Positions 54,764 to 63,462 of a DNA stretch of 64,000 nucleotides are shown here, one piece after another. The stretch spans positions 59,109,553 through 59,173,552 of the forward strand of contig JAQMRL010000001.1 of the NCBI GenBank assembly GCA_035578175.1, given 5' to 3'. Each line of letters begins with the position of its first letter. Position 1 is the stretch's first letter. Source of the stretch: Catonia carolina. Taxonomy: Eukaryota; Arthropoda; Insecta; Hemiptera; Achilidae. The notes below the pieces were generated by a model. The model did no database searches. It saw only the letters and a program-made list of their open reading frames with translations, and was not told the DNA's origin. The translations under genes and the position numbers were made by a program.

Positions 54764-55181
54764 CACAAACTGGAGCATCACCAGACGTCATGAGATACCC
54801 ATGGGTTAATCTGATGTGCCCAATTCTAAGTCGCGCGATGACAACTTCTTCCCTTCTGTTCTTCCTCAGTGACATAGGCCAAGGCTTAACAATAGGTTTT
54901 ATGTCACGTAACTTGTTGCCATGAGAGCCAGTCCATTCTACCTGCCAGGAATCAGTGATGACCCGCTTCACCAGACTAACAAAATCAGACATTGTCAGAT
55001 ATTGCGTGATTGCCGGTTGACGAGCCGCATCCTTAGCGGCCAAATCAGCAGCCTCATTTCCCGGGGTTCCAGCATGACCCGGAACCCAGCAGAAAACAAC
55101 ACTTACTCCTCTATCGTTAAGCTGCTTCACGGTGCCGTGGACATCTGCAACTTGCGGGTGGTGTGAATATATATCACTAAT
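54764..55181 (-). mobile_element. I-like LINE fragment, copy E
   Basis: It covers only the RNase H to zinc-tail region ([25 protein letters not shown] ...). It has no 3' UTR or poly(A): it joins the 5' end of copy D at 54764, and ends at 55181 (CACTAAT) against the polymerase remnant. It is either an older insertion truncated at its 3' end by copy D or a rearranged product. Confidence 0.8.
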
Positions 55182-56832
55182 AAAGTCTCGTCTTTGTACT
55201 TGCCTAGAGATTGAACAATGTGATGCGAATCATACCCGCGCAGGTTGTGAAAAAATACGAGCATGTGGAGACATCGCTTGGCGTTCAGATTGCATCTGTT
55301 GTGAGTCGGTCCCAAGAACTTACCAGATGTATGTGAATGATGTCGACATCGGTCGTCACCCAACGGAGTGTCGCACAAGAAGCAGTTCACGATGGTTTCG
55401 AACTCATTCACGATGGTTTCGAACTCAGCTTCTTCCTCCCACGTCAGTCGCATCGGAATAATATTCATCATGCGTTCCTTGAGGGCTTTTCCGTTTTCTA
55501 AAAGCTCGTCCAACAACTTTTCAATCACATCCTCCCCACCTGTAGTCCTGTACACGACCGTCCATCTTCTATGTCTCCTTGTTCGTCAACAATCACGTAG
55601 GAGAAACCGGACAGTGTGTGCAATGCAACTTTGTCGGTGTAGGCGAATAAGCGAGGTTCCTTCAGGTGCTCATTGTCCTGTTGACATTGTTGCGGATTGG
55701 GTTCAGCTGTAGCGGTTGGTATGACGAACGATTCGGTGTCGTCATATATGGTGAACGGCGCCCGCAGTGTCCACGAGTAATTACGGAATCGCATCACAGA
55801 TGACCTCTCTTCGGTTGGATTCGGTAATTTGATGCGCTGGGTTCCGTGCGTTTCACACTGCTTTATGTGTGCGTCTCTGTTACGCAATGCAATACTAGGA
55901 TCAGATGAACTGAATCTATGAAGACAAAACGGGCAGTAATGAGTGGCACGAAGGTTTTTCGTCAGTCCAGCGAAAAGGCGTGACAATCCATTTTTTCCGG
56001 GTTTTGTGTTGATAAGGCAGTAATGGAGTTGATCCTTCTTCCCACCGAACAGCAGTAACAAGTGTATGATGTGTTGTCGTTGACGGTGTTCCGTTATACG
56101 CACTGGGTAGACTACGTCTTCCTCGTCGTCGTACGACAGCACGTTGATTGCTATGGTGCTGTTCATCCGCTCGAACCAGTTGATGTCATGTAGTTTAACG
56201 GGATACATGAAACCGTCCATCTTGATGGTGTCTCGTATTGACGGTACCATGAGGCTTTATAATTGTTCCCGGGTTGATCATGAAAATACGCCAGAATCGA
56301 CCACAGGAAGCATTTTTCGTCGTCGTAATTTTTCACATAAATCATCGCTTTTTTGACAGCCAATTTCTTGTATGTAGGAAGTTGAAGCACCGTAGAGAGG
56401 ACGGTAACGGACGATGTGAAGGTCTATCTCCTTAATTCTGCTCACCGTCCATCCTGATCCATTCTTCAGGTACTGCTCCATACTCTGTACGATCTTGTCG
56501 ATAGACTCCAAATACTGTTTGGTAACATTGTCGAGATCCAGTTGTATGTTGATCGATGTTTTGGTGCTACCGTGGAAGATGGCATCGGATTCTATTCACT
56601 CGTCTTCGCCCTCATCCATGATTACGATTTTTTGAATTTGAATGTTAACGGCAACGTACCACTTAACATTGCCGTGAAAGCGACGTCCTCCTTCTTCTAT
56701 AATGTTATACAATACGGGATACCTGTAGCGAAATAGAATAAGCTTCAAGTCGTCTTCGTCTTGGTCCTCGATGTTCCACCGGAAGTGGATCATATTGTTT
56801 TCAATAGCTCGGATAACTTCTGGTGTAGACAT
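55182..56832 (-). pseudogene. N-terminal/exonuclease part of the virus-type DNA polymerase, frameshifted
   Basis: Reading leftward from ATG 56832 (MSTPEVIRAIENNM), the sequence gives GNVKWYVAVNIQIQ, GSGWTVSRIKEIDLHIVRY, YDDEKCFLWSILA, then an N-terminal domain with YCPFCLHRFSS, APFTIYDDTES (exonuclease motif I), a C-x2-C/H zinc segment (CFLCDTPLGDD ... HNRCNLN) and VFFHNLRGYDSHHIVQSL (exonuclease motif II). These blocks are typical of Polinton-like and virus-derived polymerases in animal genomes. At least four frame changes (near 56590, 56390, 56250 and 55550) and an 18-bp tandem duplication (about 55388-55427) show decay. After 55182 copy E interrupts it. Confidence 0.8.
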
Positions 56833-57096
56833 CGTAACTACGGTGAGCAGTATTCTCACCTTCTTCTCACCTTTTCGCAAAGAAAATTAAAAGTGGACTG
56901 ACGTGGAAGTGGAAACTATGTAGCTACTTATATGGTGAGTGTTTACGGGGTTTTCTGGTAGTTATTTTTTTTCATGTATCTTTTAAGGGCAATTATTGTT
57001 TTCTTCTATACAGTGAATATTTTAGTTGTAAATATTGGGCGGACGCGTTCATTGATAACATTTGCAACAAAATTATTAATTTATTCAACACAGGAA
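56833..57096. promoter_or_regulatory. Possible divergent promoter region
   Basis: It lies between the leftward polymerase start (56832) and the rightward small ORF (57097). No core motif is clear. The role is inferred from gene orientation alone. Confidence 0.3.
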
Positions 57097-57192
57097 ATGG
57101 ATGTTTCCGCAAGCGGCGGAAGTAGTAGTATTAGTTTCATTTTAAAGGCAGCGGAGGTTGATAAAAAATATAATCAACGGTTTTTATCTCTC
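57097..57192 (+). pseudogene. Small ORF (5' half) interrupted by piggyBac
   Basis: ATG at 57097, preceded by GAA, starts MDVSASGGSSSISFILKAAE. The frame runs into the left TTAA. If the transposon is removed, it continues in frame from 60213 (STWECLLINLF) to TGA at 60263-60265, giving about 50 residues. Protein unknown; no domain. It may be an exon of a larger gene in the same block as the polymerase. Confidence 0.4.
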
Positions 57193-57210
57193 TTAACCCA
57201 TTAATGCTCG

Positions 57211-57230
57211 GCGTATGATTAATCATACGC
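57211..57230. repeat. Perfect palindrome near the left piggyBac end
   Basis: GCGTATGATTAATCATACGC is a 20-bp perfect palindrome, 14 bp from the end of the element. Its core GTATGATNNATCATAC recurs at 57573-57588 and, with single changes, at 60008-60023 and 60061-60076. Confidence 0.8.
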
Positions 57231-57407
57231 TTTACATGACCGAACATATTTTATTGTCATGCGGTCAGTTTTCATCTGATTAGTTTAAATAATACTTTGT
57301 TTGATGCAGAAGAGATTAGTTCTTATGTTGGCAGCATTGATTTTACCATCTTTACAGCTGTTAATCAGCCATATTGAATTTTGTGAAGCCGTTCTGGTGA
57401 AGCTAAC

Positions 57408-59880
57408 ATGGCAAGGAGGTTAGTATACTTTTTTGGTTATTTTTATAATTTAAGCACCTTTATCAACTAATTTGCTGTAACACCAATTACAGATGTACAT
57501 AATTAATATTTAAAAAAAAGAAAATTACAATTCCATCCGTATTTACACACACACCATTGTTCTGAAATTTGTGTATGATTTATCATACACTGGGCAATAA
57601 TGAGTGCATTGTTGCGTATTACATTGCAGTCTTATTTTGTTTATTTGTTGATGGTTCATGATTCAATCAAAAGCTAGTTTTCAAAATATTGTAGTTCAGT
57701 AAAAGGTTTTTTTAATTATTTATTTATATGTGAGTATTTCTTTTGTTTTCTAATATCAAAATATAGTGTTGTGCCAAAATATAGTTTGTACAAATTATAC
57801 TGACACTACCAATTTTCACCTTTCTACTTATAATTCATCCCTACTTTAGAAATTTTACATTATTCCACACTATAATGCTAGTGTTAAAAGTACCAAATTT
57901 ATTTTTTGTTTTATCTATAATCTTTTTCTTTTCAGTGCAACTGCTGAAGATATCCTTTCATGGCTTACGGAGGAGCTTGACTCTGAAGACCACACAGAAA
58001 TCACAGAACTAGTGGACAAAGCTACGGACATAGATTTAATTTTAATGCCACCATCAGATGGAAACGATAGTGACCGTGATGATGCTCCAAGCGATGATGA
58101 AAGCACTGCAGAGTTCATGAGCTTAGGTAAAGGTGTACTACGCGAAAGAGCAGAAATCAGGTTAGTAACTAAAAGTAAAGAATTTTCCACTTCTCAGAAA
58201 TGCGATCTTTTACCATATGAAGATAATCGGTTGGAAACCCCGCTAGACAACGAAGTAGCTCATACATGCGAGATAATTCCTAGGCCACCAATTTCTGAGA
58301 TACCACTGAAACCACAAAATATAATTTCCATTGAAAATGAACAAAATAAACTTAGGCCTACAAAATTTCCAAACAGAAAGAGAAAGCGAAACGATCCAGT
58401 TAGCTACCACTGGGAATCAAAACTGTTGAAAGCTGAAAGTACTAATCAGTCGAAAACATGTCTAGAAAAATATTTAAGCATACCTAATTTCTGTTCTGAA
58501 ATACAGAAAAACAATTTGAATCCTGTTGATTTATTTAGAATAGTTTTTAATGATGATATCATGGAACATATATGTAAAGAGTCTGTGAAGTATGCTGTGT
58601 CCAAGGGATTTCATTCATTTCAGCTCTCTGTTGAAGAGATATATATTTATTTTGGTATACTTATACTGTCAGGTTACAACAAATTACCGTGTCGAAGGAT
58701 GTTTTGGGAAACTAAAAGTGATGTTTATAATCATTTGGTTGCCAAATCAATGACTAGAAACCGTTTCGAAGAAATTCACAGATTTTTACATTTTAACGAT
58801 AATGACTGCATTGATCAAACGGATAAAATGTATAAAGTTCGACCAATAATAACGCATTTGAATGATAAATTTAAAACTTTATTACAGCCACTTGGCAGTG
58901 CTTTCTCCCTCGATGAAGCAATGGAACCCTACTATGGACATAACCCAATGAAACAATACATAAGAGGTAAGCCTATCCGATACGGGTATAAAATTTGGTG
59001 CTTGGCCTCCCCCGAAGGATATGTGGTGCAGTTTTCTCCATATACTGGCAAGGGAGATTGTAGTCAGGGAAAAACTCTTGGAGCGTCTGTAACAGAAAAA
59101 CTGTGTCTGAACTTTGTGCCACCTAAAAGTATTGTTTTTGTGGACAACTATTTTAATTCTTTGCCTCTTTTAGAGACCATGACAAAAAATGATATATATA
59201 TTATAGGAACAATTCGAGAAGACAGAATTTCTAAAGCTCCATTAAAAAACTTAAAAAATGAAGCACGGGGCTCCTACCACGTTCTCCAGGACAAGGATAA
59301 AAATATGATAACTCTGGTGAAGTGGCAAGACAACAGTCAGGTCACAATGGCTACAAATATGACTGATGACAATATCGTTCTGTCACATGGGTCTTGTTCA
59401 AGATATAGTAGCAAAGACAAAAAACGAATCTCGGTTGTTCAGCCAACTGTTGTAAAATATTATAACAGAGGCATGGGAGGAGTAGATCTTTTTGATCAGC
59501 ACAGAGGGACCTATCGTATTAGAATACGTTCAAGAAAATGGTATTGGCCAATATTTAGATTTTGCTTGAATGGATCAGTTGTCAATATTTGGCTCCTGTA
59601 CAGGAAATTGTATAAAACCATGCCTCTTCTGGATTTTACTCGGCGTATTACATTAGCACTACTTGCTGCACCTGACATAGAAAGACCAAGAGGAGTGAGA
59701 CCAAAGAAGATTTCTCAAGTGCTGAAAGAATGTCGATATGATGAGCTAAATCACCTCGTTGATAAGGAAAGCACCCAACGACGCTGTGGTTCATGCGGAA
59801 AGTGTACTAAATTTCGATGCGTAAAATGTAATATAGGCTTGCATCCTGAAAGCTGTTTTGTAAAATATCATACGAAGTAA
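57408..59880 (+). CDS. piggyBac transposase, 651 aa, two exons
   Basis: Exon 1 is 57408-57418 (ATG GCA AGG AG) and exon 2 is 57936-59880; GT at 57419 and CTTTTCAG at 57935 join into the same frame as the long ORF, giving MARSATAEDILSWLTEELDS. Catalytic residues, numbered in the joined protein: D330 (SLDEAMEPYYG), D407 (VFVDNYFNS) and D521 (GGVDLFDQH). The C-terminal cysteine-rich segment (CGSCGKCTKFRC ... CNIGLHPESC) is the DNA-binding zinc domain of the family. The acidic N terminus is also typical. A poly(A) signal AATAAA is at 59941. No break is seen, so the protein appears full length. Confidence 0.9.
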
Positions 59881-59940
59881 ATTTCATCATTTTTTAATCA
59901 AAAATTATCATTACTCCTGAAAGTATTGTAACATGTAATC

Positions 59941-59946
59941 AATAAA
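59941..59946 (+). terminator. Polyadenylation signal of the piggyBac transposase
   Basis: AATAAA, 61 bases after the stop codon. Confidence 0.65.
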
Positions 59947-60212
59947 AATCTTTTTCAATGTAAGAACTGTTTGTTGTTTTTTTGCAGTAACATAGATTAT
60001 TCCCAGCGTATGAGTTATCATACCCAGAGAAAATTCATGGAATACTCCTAAGTGCCCAGCGTATGATAAATCATACAGCTGAAAAAAGGGCTTAAAAATA
60101 ATTTTTCACCGAAAATTTTAGTATATATTGTATATATAGCATATATAGAGTAGTATTCAAGAAGGACAAAGTTTTTCAATAAAAAAAGTTATTTCGGGCA
60201 TTAATGGGTTAA

Positions 60213-60265
60213 ACTCCACATGGGAGTGCTTGTTAATTAATTTATTTCTCAACTGTAGACTCTGA
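60213..60265 (+). pseudogene. Small ORF (3' half) interrupted by piggyBac
   Basis: Continues the frame of 57097-57192 across one copy of TTAA and stops at TGA 60263-60265. See the 5' half. Confidence 0.35.
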
Positions 60266-60357
60266 CACCGGATGGTGGGTGTTGTAACAATTAATATTTG
60301 GTTTTATCACATAGGCGGTAGGTAGTAGTGTGTATGTGTTGGTACTCGTTTCGTACA

Positions 60358-60365
60358 TATAAAAG
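60358..60365 (+). promoter_or_regulatory. TATA box of the double-RING gene
   Basis: TATAAAAG lies 48 bases before the first ATG (60413), which leaves a 5' UTR of only about 20 bases if transcription starts 25-30 bases downstream. Confidence 0.65.
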
Positions 60366-60412
60366 GAGGTTCCTTTTCCTGAAAGTATTCTGTGTTTCAC
60401 TTTTACGCAAAG

Positions 60413-61969
60413 ATGAATTCACGTTTTTTTCTTCAGTCCGCGTACGTGAAGCGTTACGATGCCGAACATGTCCGTACGCAGGCTGTCGTACCGACACCGA
60501 GGTGGGTCTCGCCGACCGCCTTGGTTGAGGTACGTGTCTACGAACAGGTGGACAATGTTCGGTCAATCGAAACGTCGGACGTGGGATTGCTGTTTCCGTC
60601 CTTTCAAGCTACAGTCATGACCACCCCAGATGATGGCCTGGACCTAAATGACATCGTCCAACGGGTGCAAAGGATGGAGACGATCAAGTTGGGCAGGTAA
60701 ATATATTATGCTCTCAGTTTATATGCACCGGTGGGTTTTTTTGTGTGTGTGTGTGTGTGTGTGTACGCGCGCGTCTATTACTTGATGAAATCGGTTTTTA
60801 TCCTAACAGGTTACACGCACACGCTGATGAGGTTGGCCGATGGTCCACATCAGGAAGAGGCGGAGGAGGAGGAGGAGGAGGAGGAGGAGGAGGAGGAGGA
60901 CGAGAAGAAGCAGCAGCAGCCAGATGAGGTTGACCAATCTGATGTCTCCACTATATTCAATGACAACATTGTCAGAAGGGGACCAGATGATCATCCAACA
61001 TTCGTTTCGGCATTGCCAGCTTTACCTGCGACGTTTCCTGGTGGACCACCTCCACCACGTCCTATCAGCGTTGCGCGGACTGCCTCGCCGCAGCTGTTAC
61101 CAGCGGGGCCTCCAACACCTTCTGATAGTGGACGTCGGTCTTTCTGTCGACGGTTGGTGTACACACCAAACGCCAGCCGTCCATCCACCAGTGGTGAAAG
61201 AAACAGGGAACCTGAAGGGCAGGTATGTTTATTCGTTGTTCGCATTTTGTATCTGCATCTGTACAGCGTTAATATTTGCAGTGATTGTAATTTGGTTTTT
61301 TGTTTTGTTTCAGGTACAGGGTACTGCATCAGCAGCATTTAACAGTATCCGTAAGCGCTCCCCCAGAAACTTGAGGTTCCGTCACCAGGTAGAAGAGGTG
61401 AATTTAATGGTTGATTATTTATCTCTCTCTTTCCCACAAGGTGCTAATATGTTGCTAATGTTTATCATTTGTTTATTTTCTAGGCGCAGAGGGATGCAGA
61501 CACATTGCGTGGCTCGGTGTGTCGTATTTGCGTGGAGCGAGTGGCAAATACGACCATCTTTCCATGTCGGCATCTTTTCTGTTTCACCTGTGCTGAAAAT
61601 TTACGGACCTGCTTCGCGTGTGGGGAACGAAACCAGGTAACAATGCAGACCACCCGACAGACTGACGAACAGGTAACTTTAATCGTCGATTATTTGTTAA
61701 GTGATCTAATAGGCACTTATATTTGTATGCTTTTATAAACGACCAATTAGATTTATAATTTTTTTTTAATGTTTCAGGTTCCTCCGGTTGTGCAAGGTAA
61801 TGCCAGTCCACTGCGTGACATAGTGTGCTGCATTTGCATTGATCGAGTGGTGGACACGGATTTTCTTCCGTGCCAACACTCTTACTGCTTACCTTGCGCA
61901 GCAAGACAAGAAAGATGTGCAGTGTGTCGGTCTGGGATAGACGGAATCCGTAATCATCATACGCTTTAG
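60413..61969 (+). CDS. Double RING-finger protein, five exons
   Basis: Exons: 60413-60696, 60832-61222, 61314-61388 (or to 61397), 61484-61636 (or to 61672) and 61778-61969. Junctions and phases fit into one frame of about 364-376 residues. The N-terminal 95 residues match no domain I know; then an acidic Glu run encoded by (GGA)n, a Pro-rich segment and two C3HC4 RINGs: CRIC ... CRH ... CFTC ... CFAC, and CCIC ... CQH ... CLPC ... CAVC, each with the short 6-residue final loop of IAP-type RINGs. RINGs act as E3 ubiquitin ligases; BIRs follow directly downstream in separate ORFs. The acceptor of exon 2 is weak: the stronger site at 60809 would give the wrong frame. No lesion otherwise. Confidence 0.75.
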
Positions 61970-62138
61970 TAGGTGGTGGAGGAACCCAAAATTAAAATTA
62001 GTCCTTTTAAGGGCTCACAACACACCGACACAAACAACACCGAAACACCACAGACGCACACAAACACCGTAAACCCACCCGTTCTATCAGAAAGATCTAT
62101 CTGCATCCGTACACATGTGTATGTGTGCGTATGTACAT

Positions 62139-62172
62139 AATTTTTCTCGGGGGCGAGAAAAATTCATTCAGT
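62139..62172 (+). promoter_or_regulatory. Palindrome plus TCAGT initiator, BIR unit 1
   Basis: The perfect inverted repeat AATTTTTCTCG-gggg-CGAGAAAAATT (62139-62164) lies four bases before TCAGT (62168-62172), the arthropod initiator sequence, also used as an early start motif in some insect DNA viruses. It precedes the ATG at 62203. Confidence 0.6.
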
Positions 62173-62202
62173 GCAGTTTCATTTGCTTGTTACACTTCCA
62201 AC

Positions 62203-62468
62203 ATGGACGACCAGATGCGTACGAGATACGTCTGCAGACGTTCTACAGAACTATCTGCGAGGATGTGTACTTGTTGGCGTTCCCTAACACAAATGTGGGT
62301 GTGAAGGCGTTGGCGGAAGCAGGCTTTCTATATGAAGGCGATGGTGACTGCGTACGGTGTCCGAGCTGCTTCATTCGTTTGTGTGAGTGGCAGGTGGGTA
62401 ATTATCCGTTCATCATCCACAAATCCAAAATGCCACATTGTCAGTTTGTCCGGTATATGGATAAGTAA
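62203..62468 (+). pseudogene. BIR-domain ORF, tandem unit 1, frameshifted at its start
   Basis: It resembles the unit 2 protein very closely over the BIR core (AEAGFLYEGDGDCVRCPSC ... KMPHCQFVRY) but lacks one base just after MDDQ (CAGATGCG here, CAGACATCG in unit 2), so the conserved ATG runs out of frame. The BIR frame is open upstream through another ATG, so a longer protein with a different N terminus is possible. A sequencing error is an alternative. See unit 2 for the domain. Confidence 0.7.
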
Positions 62469-62628
62469 AAAAAAGTACACACCTACAATCAGCCCTTTTC
62501 AGGACTCACAACACACCGACACAAACAACACCGAAACACCACAGACGCACACAACACCGTAAACCCGAACGCTCTATCAGAAAGATCTATCTGCATCCGT
62601 ACACATGTGTATGTGTGCGTATTTACAT

Positions 62629-62662
62629 AATTTTTCTCGGGGCGAGAAAAAATTCATTCAGT
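62629..62662 (+). promoter_or_regulatory. Palindrome plus TCAGT initiator, BIR unit 2
   Basis: AATTTTTCTCG-ggg-CGAGAAAAAATT, with TCAGT at 62658-62662, repeats the unit 1 arrangement 490 bp later. It precedes the ATG at 62693. Confidence 0.6.
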
Positions 62663-62692
62663 GCAGTTTCATTTGCTTGTTACACTTCCACC

Positions 62693-62959
62693 ATGGACGA
62701 CCAGACATCGTACGAGATACGTCTGCAGACGTTTTACAGAACTATCTGCGAGGATGTGTACTTGTTGGCGTTCCCTAACACAAATGTGGGTGTGGAGGCG
62801 TTGGCGGAAGCAGGCTTTCTATATGAAGGCGATGGTGACTGCGTACGGTGTCCGAGCTGCTTCATTCGTTTGTGTGAGTGGCAGGTGGGTGATAATCCGT
62901 TCATCATCCACAAATCCAAAATGCCATACTGTCCGTTTGTCCGGTATGTGGATAAGTAG
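62693..62959 (+). CDS. Single-BIR protein, 88 aa, tandem unit 2
   Basis: ATG in the context ACCATGG, intact to TAG. One complete BIR fold: CxxC (C53, C56), 16 residues, H73, 6 residues, C80 zinc ligands, with GFLYEGDGD, W63 (CEW) and GDNPF, the family's conserved Gly, Trp and DxP positions. BIR domains of IAPs bind and block caspases or their activators. Most IAPs carry 1-3 BIRs and a RING in one protein; this ORF has only the BIR, and its likely RING partner is the gene just upstream. No signal peptide. The protein is shorter than survivin-type proteins. Function is inferred from the fold only. Confidence 0.8.
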   Translation: MDDQTSYEIRLQTFYRTICEDVYLLAFPNTNVGVEALAEAGFLYEGDGDCVRCPSCFIRLCEWQVGDNPFIIHKSKMPYCPFVRYVDK

Positions 62960-63121
62960 GAAAAAGTACACACCTACAATCAGCCCTTTTTCAGGACTCA
63001 CAACACACCGACACAAACAACACCGAAACACCACAGACGCACACAAACACCGTAAACCCACCCGTTCTATCAGAAAGATCTATCTGCATCCGTACACATG
63101 TGTATGTGTGCGTATGTACAT

Positions 63122-63132
63122 AATTTTTCTCG
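63122..63132 (+). other. Orphan third copy of the BIR promoter unit
   Basis: The spacer that precedes both BIR ORFs occurs a third time at about 62970-63132 and stops at AATTTTTCTCG; the palindrome's second half, the initiator and the BIR are missing (TAGGCGG follows). Confidence 0.6.
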
Positions 63133-63210
63133 TAGGCGGACCGTCCGAAGTCTGTAAAAGCGGTGACGGCGGTGTTTGCGTGCGTACACATAACGAACAC
63201 AAATATAAAC

Positions 63211-63462
63211 ATGTAGTAGTGGCTCGGTTGTATTAATTACTTCCATCCGGTTTTTAAAGTATTTTTTCTAACGTACAATGTATTTTTCAAATATTATTAT
63301 TTTCTTTATGTGTCCGATCTGTATCCTGGTTAACAGGATGTAGACGGCCTGAATTAATTTATTTTATTCGTGTATTTTTTTGTAGTAGTGGCTTGCTTGT
63401 ATTAATTACTTCCATCCGGTTTTTAAAATATTTATTCCAACGTACAATGTATTTTTCATATA
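63211..63462 (+). repeat. Two direct repeats of about 80 bp
   Basis: GTAGTAGTGGCT, then ATTAATTACTTCCATCCGG and ACGTACAATGTATTTTTCA, occur at 63211-63295 and 63381-63462. The second abuts the Tigger left end. Confidence 0.75.

Larger units (their letters stand above)
49046..54764 (-). mobile_element. I-like LINE copy D, near full length
   Basis: Poly(A) seen as the T run at 49046-49063, then the 3' hairpin and a 3' UTR with an 85-bp internal duplication (near 49432-49600), ORF2, ORF1, and the GC-rich 5' UTR (54607-54764). Similarity to the 5' UTR of copy B stops at AAGAGCTC (54764), where copy E begins. It is inserted into the polymerase gene. Confidence 0.85.
57197..60208 (+). mobile_element. 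Complete piggyBac transposon
   Basis: TTAA target duplications at 57193-57196 and 60209-60212 flank TIRs CCCATTAATGC and GCATTAATGGG. Within lies a full transposase gene. Subterminal palindromes lie at 57213-57228, 57573-57588, 60008-60023 and 60061-60076. The 3,012-bp element has no visible lesion, so it may be recent and possibly active. Confidence 0.92.

Noticed and set aside
56974..57096. Upstream extension of the small ORF at 57097
   Set aside because: The extension is hydrophobic AT-rich sequence without a convincing start; the ATG at 57097 has the better context.
60745..60927. Gly-rich frame through the (GGA)n tract of the double-RING gene
   Set aside because: The acidic frame is open on both sides and joins the RING exons; the Gly frame stops soon after.
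60840..61640. Long Arg-rich ORF overlapping the double-RING gene
   Set aside because: It is the third frame of the (GGA)n tract and runs through introns; it does not keep the RING cysteines.
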